The position numbers and the translations under genes are program-made. A model generated the notes under the pieces. The model was not told the origin of the DNA and did no database searches. It saw nothing but the letters and a program-made list of their open reading frames with translations. Shown one piece after another: positions 32,457 to 32,770 of a stretch of 32,770 nt of DNA (the first letter of the stretch is position 1; each line of letters starts with the position of its first letter). The DNA lies in NCBI GenBank assembly GCA_038125265.1, contig JAYPDM010000014.1, positions 1-32,770 of the forward strand, written 5' to 3'. This stretch comes from JAURFX01 sp038125265 (GTDB lineage Bacteria > Pseudomonadota > Gammaproteobacteria > Steroidobacterales > Rariloculaceae).

Positions 32457-32770
32457 CAATTTTTAAGCTTTATTGCTATCTGAGCAACTCTCTGGCCAAG
32501 CTCATTGGCAAATATCTTCTCTTCTTTAGAAAGGGTTTGATTCCAATCAGTATGAACATGAGTTGCCCCATAATAACTTCCACCTGTTTTAGTGTTTTTA
32601 AAGGCCGGTATTGTTGCTGGCAAGCCAACCCATAACATGCCATGATGGATTAGAGGGAGTGCCATGGAAAGTAATGTAGTTTCTTGCCCCCCATGAAGCG
32701 TTGAAGTTGAAGTAAAGAGCCCAAATGGCTTCCCTGATAATTTTCCACTGAGCCAAATATCAGATGTTGA
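32456..32770 (-). CDS. wrbA: WrbA-type NAD(P)H:quinone oxidoreductase, C-terminal part
   Basis: The visible 104 residues run off the window edge, so the N terminus with the FMN loop is missing. They read KPFGLFTSTSTLHGGQETTLLSMALPLIHHGMLWVGLP, then GGSYYGATHVHTDW, then ELGQRVAQIA at the end. These are the conserved second half of the flavodoxin-like WrbA/PpaA quinone oxidoreductases, including the STLHGGQE flavin-contact loop. It reduces quinones by two electrons. The small DUF2069-like gene follows, overlapping by one base. Confidence 0.92.
   Translation of the reverse strand, partial: STSDIWLSGKLSGKPFGLFTSTSTLHGGQETTLLSMALPLIHHGMLWVGLPATIPAFKNTKTGGSYYGATHVHTDWNQTLSKEEKIFANELGQRVAQIAIKLKN

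Overview
This is an AT-rich, tightly packed stretch of chromosome, most likely from a streamlined marine gammaproteobacterium recovered as a metagenome or single-cell scaffold. Three runs of exactly 100 N (1150-1249, 22013-22112, 27360-27459) are scaffold gaps of unknown true size. The gammaproteobacterial assignment rests on local gene order: metG divergent from mrp followed by dcd, an rsxB-like gene before nth, and purN-purM back to back with a DUF2066 gene, near DUF2069 and wrbA genes. No rRNA, tRNA, CRISPR array, transposase or phage gene was seen, and no gene-free stretch exceeds about 110 bp apart from the gaps.

Layout. 1-3351: a broken DUF5916 outer-membrane protein, the tail of a Dabb-domain protein, an orphan TctC/Bug-type periplasmic binding protein and a divergent bicupin. 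3352-8855: ferredoxin fdxA divergent from a two-subunit 2-oxoacid:ferredoxin oxidoreductase (korAB), facing an MBL hydrolase, an L-2-hydroxyglutarate oxidase-like flavoprotein and a small unknown protein. 8909-11691: a class I glutamine amidotransferase, a dicarboxylate/amino-acid:cation symporter and proC. 11697-13179: two tandem secreted lectin-like paralogues. 13270-15165: a RimK-like ATP-grasp ligase abutting an acetyltransferase that appears to start at ATT. 15160-17163: a Coq4-like protein, nadC and a short PuuD-like membrane protein. 17272-19058: glutaredoxin grxD and an M17 leucyl aminopeptidase. 19161-24469: the pyruvate dehydrogenase operon aceE-aceF-lpdA. 24472-28881: nth, an orphan RsxB-like ferredoxin, methionyl-tRNA synthetase split into two genes, then divergent mrp-dcd. 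28894-32770: purN, purM, DUF2066, a CDP-alcohol phosphatidyltransferase, a DUF2069-like membrane protein and partial wrbA.

How they fit together. The central-carbon theme is strong. Pyruvate dehydrogenase makes acetyl-CoA, KorAB with FdxA could take 2-oxoglutarate to succinyl-CoA using ferredoxin, and the LhgO-like oxidase could supply 2-oxoglutarate. The rest is mainly housekeeping: purines, NAD, proline, dCTP, DNA repair and Fe-S assembly.

Compaction is extreme. All nine convergent gene pairs end between 12 bp apart and 12 bp overlapped, and only one convincing intrinsic terminator is visible. One divergent pair overlaps at its start codons, and several genes inside operons use TTG, GTG or apparently ATT starts. 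The most interesting points are the ATT-initiated acetyltransferase behind the RimK-like ligase, the natural fission of MetG, the terminator placed directly on the nadC start, and the universal end-to-end convergent packing. I saw no convincing wholly new multigene system. The RimK-like/acetyltransferase pair and the lectin-like pair are the least understood parts.
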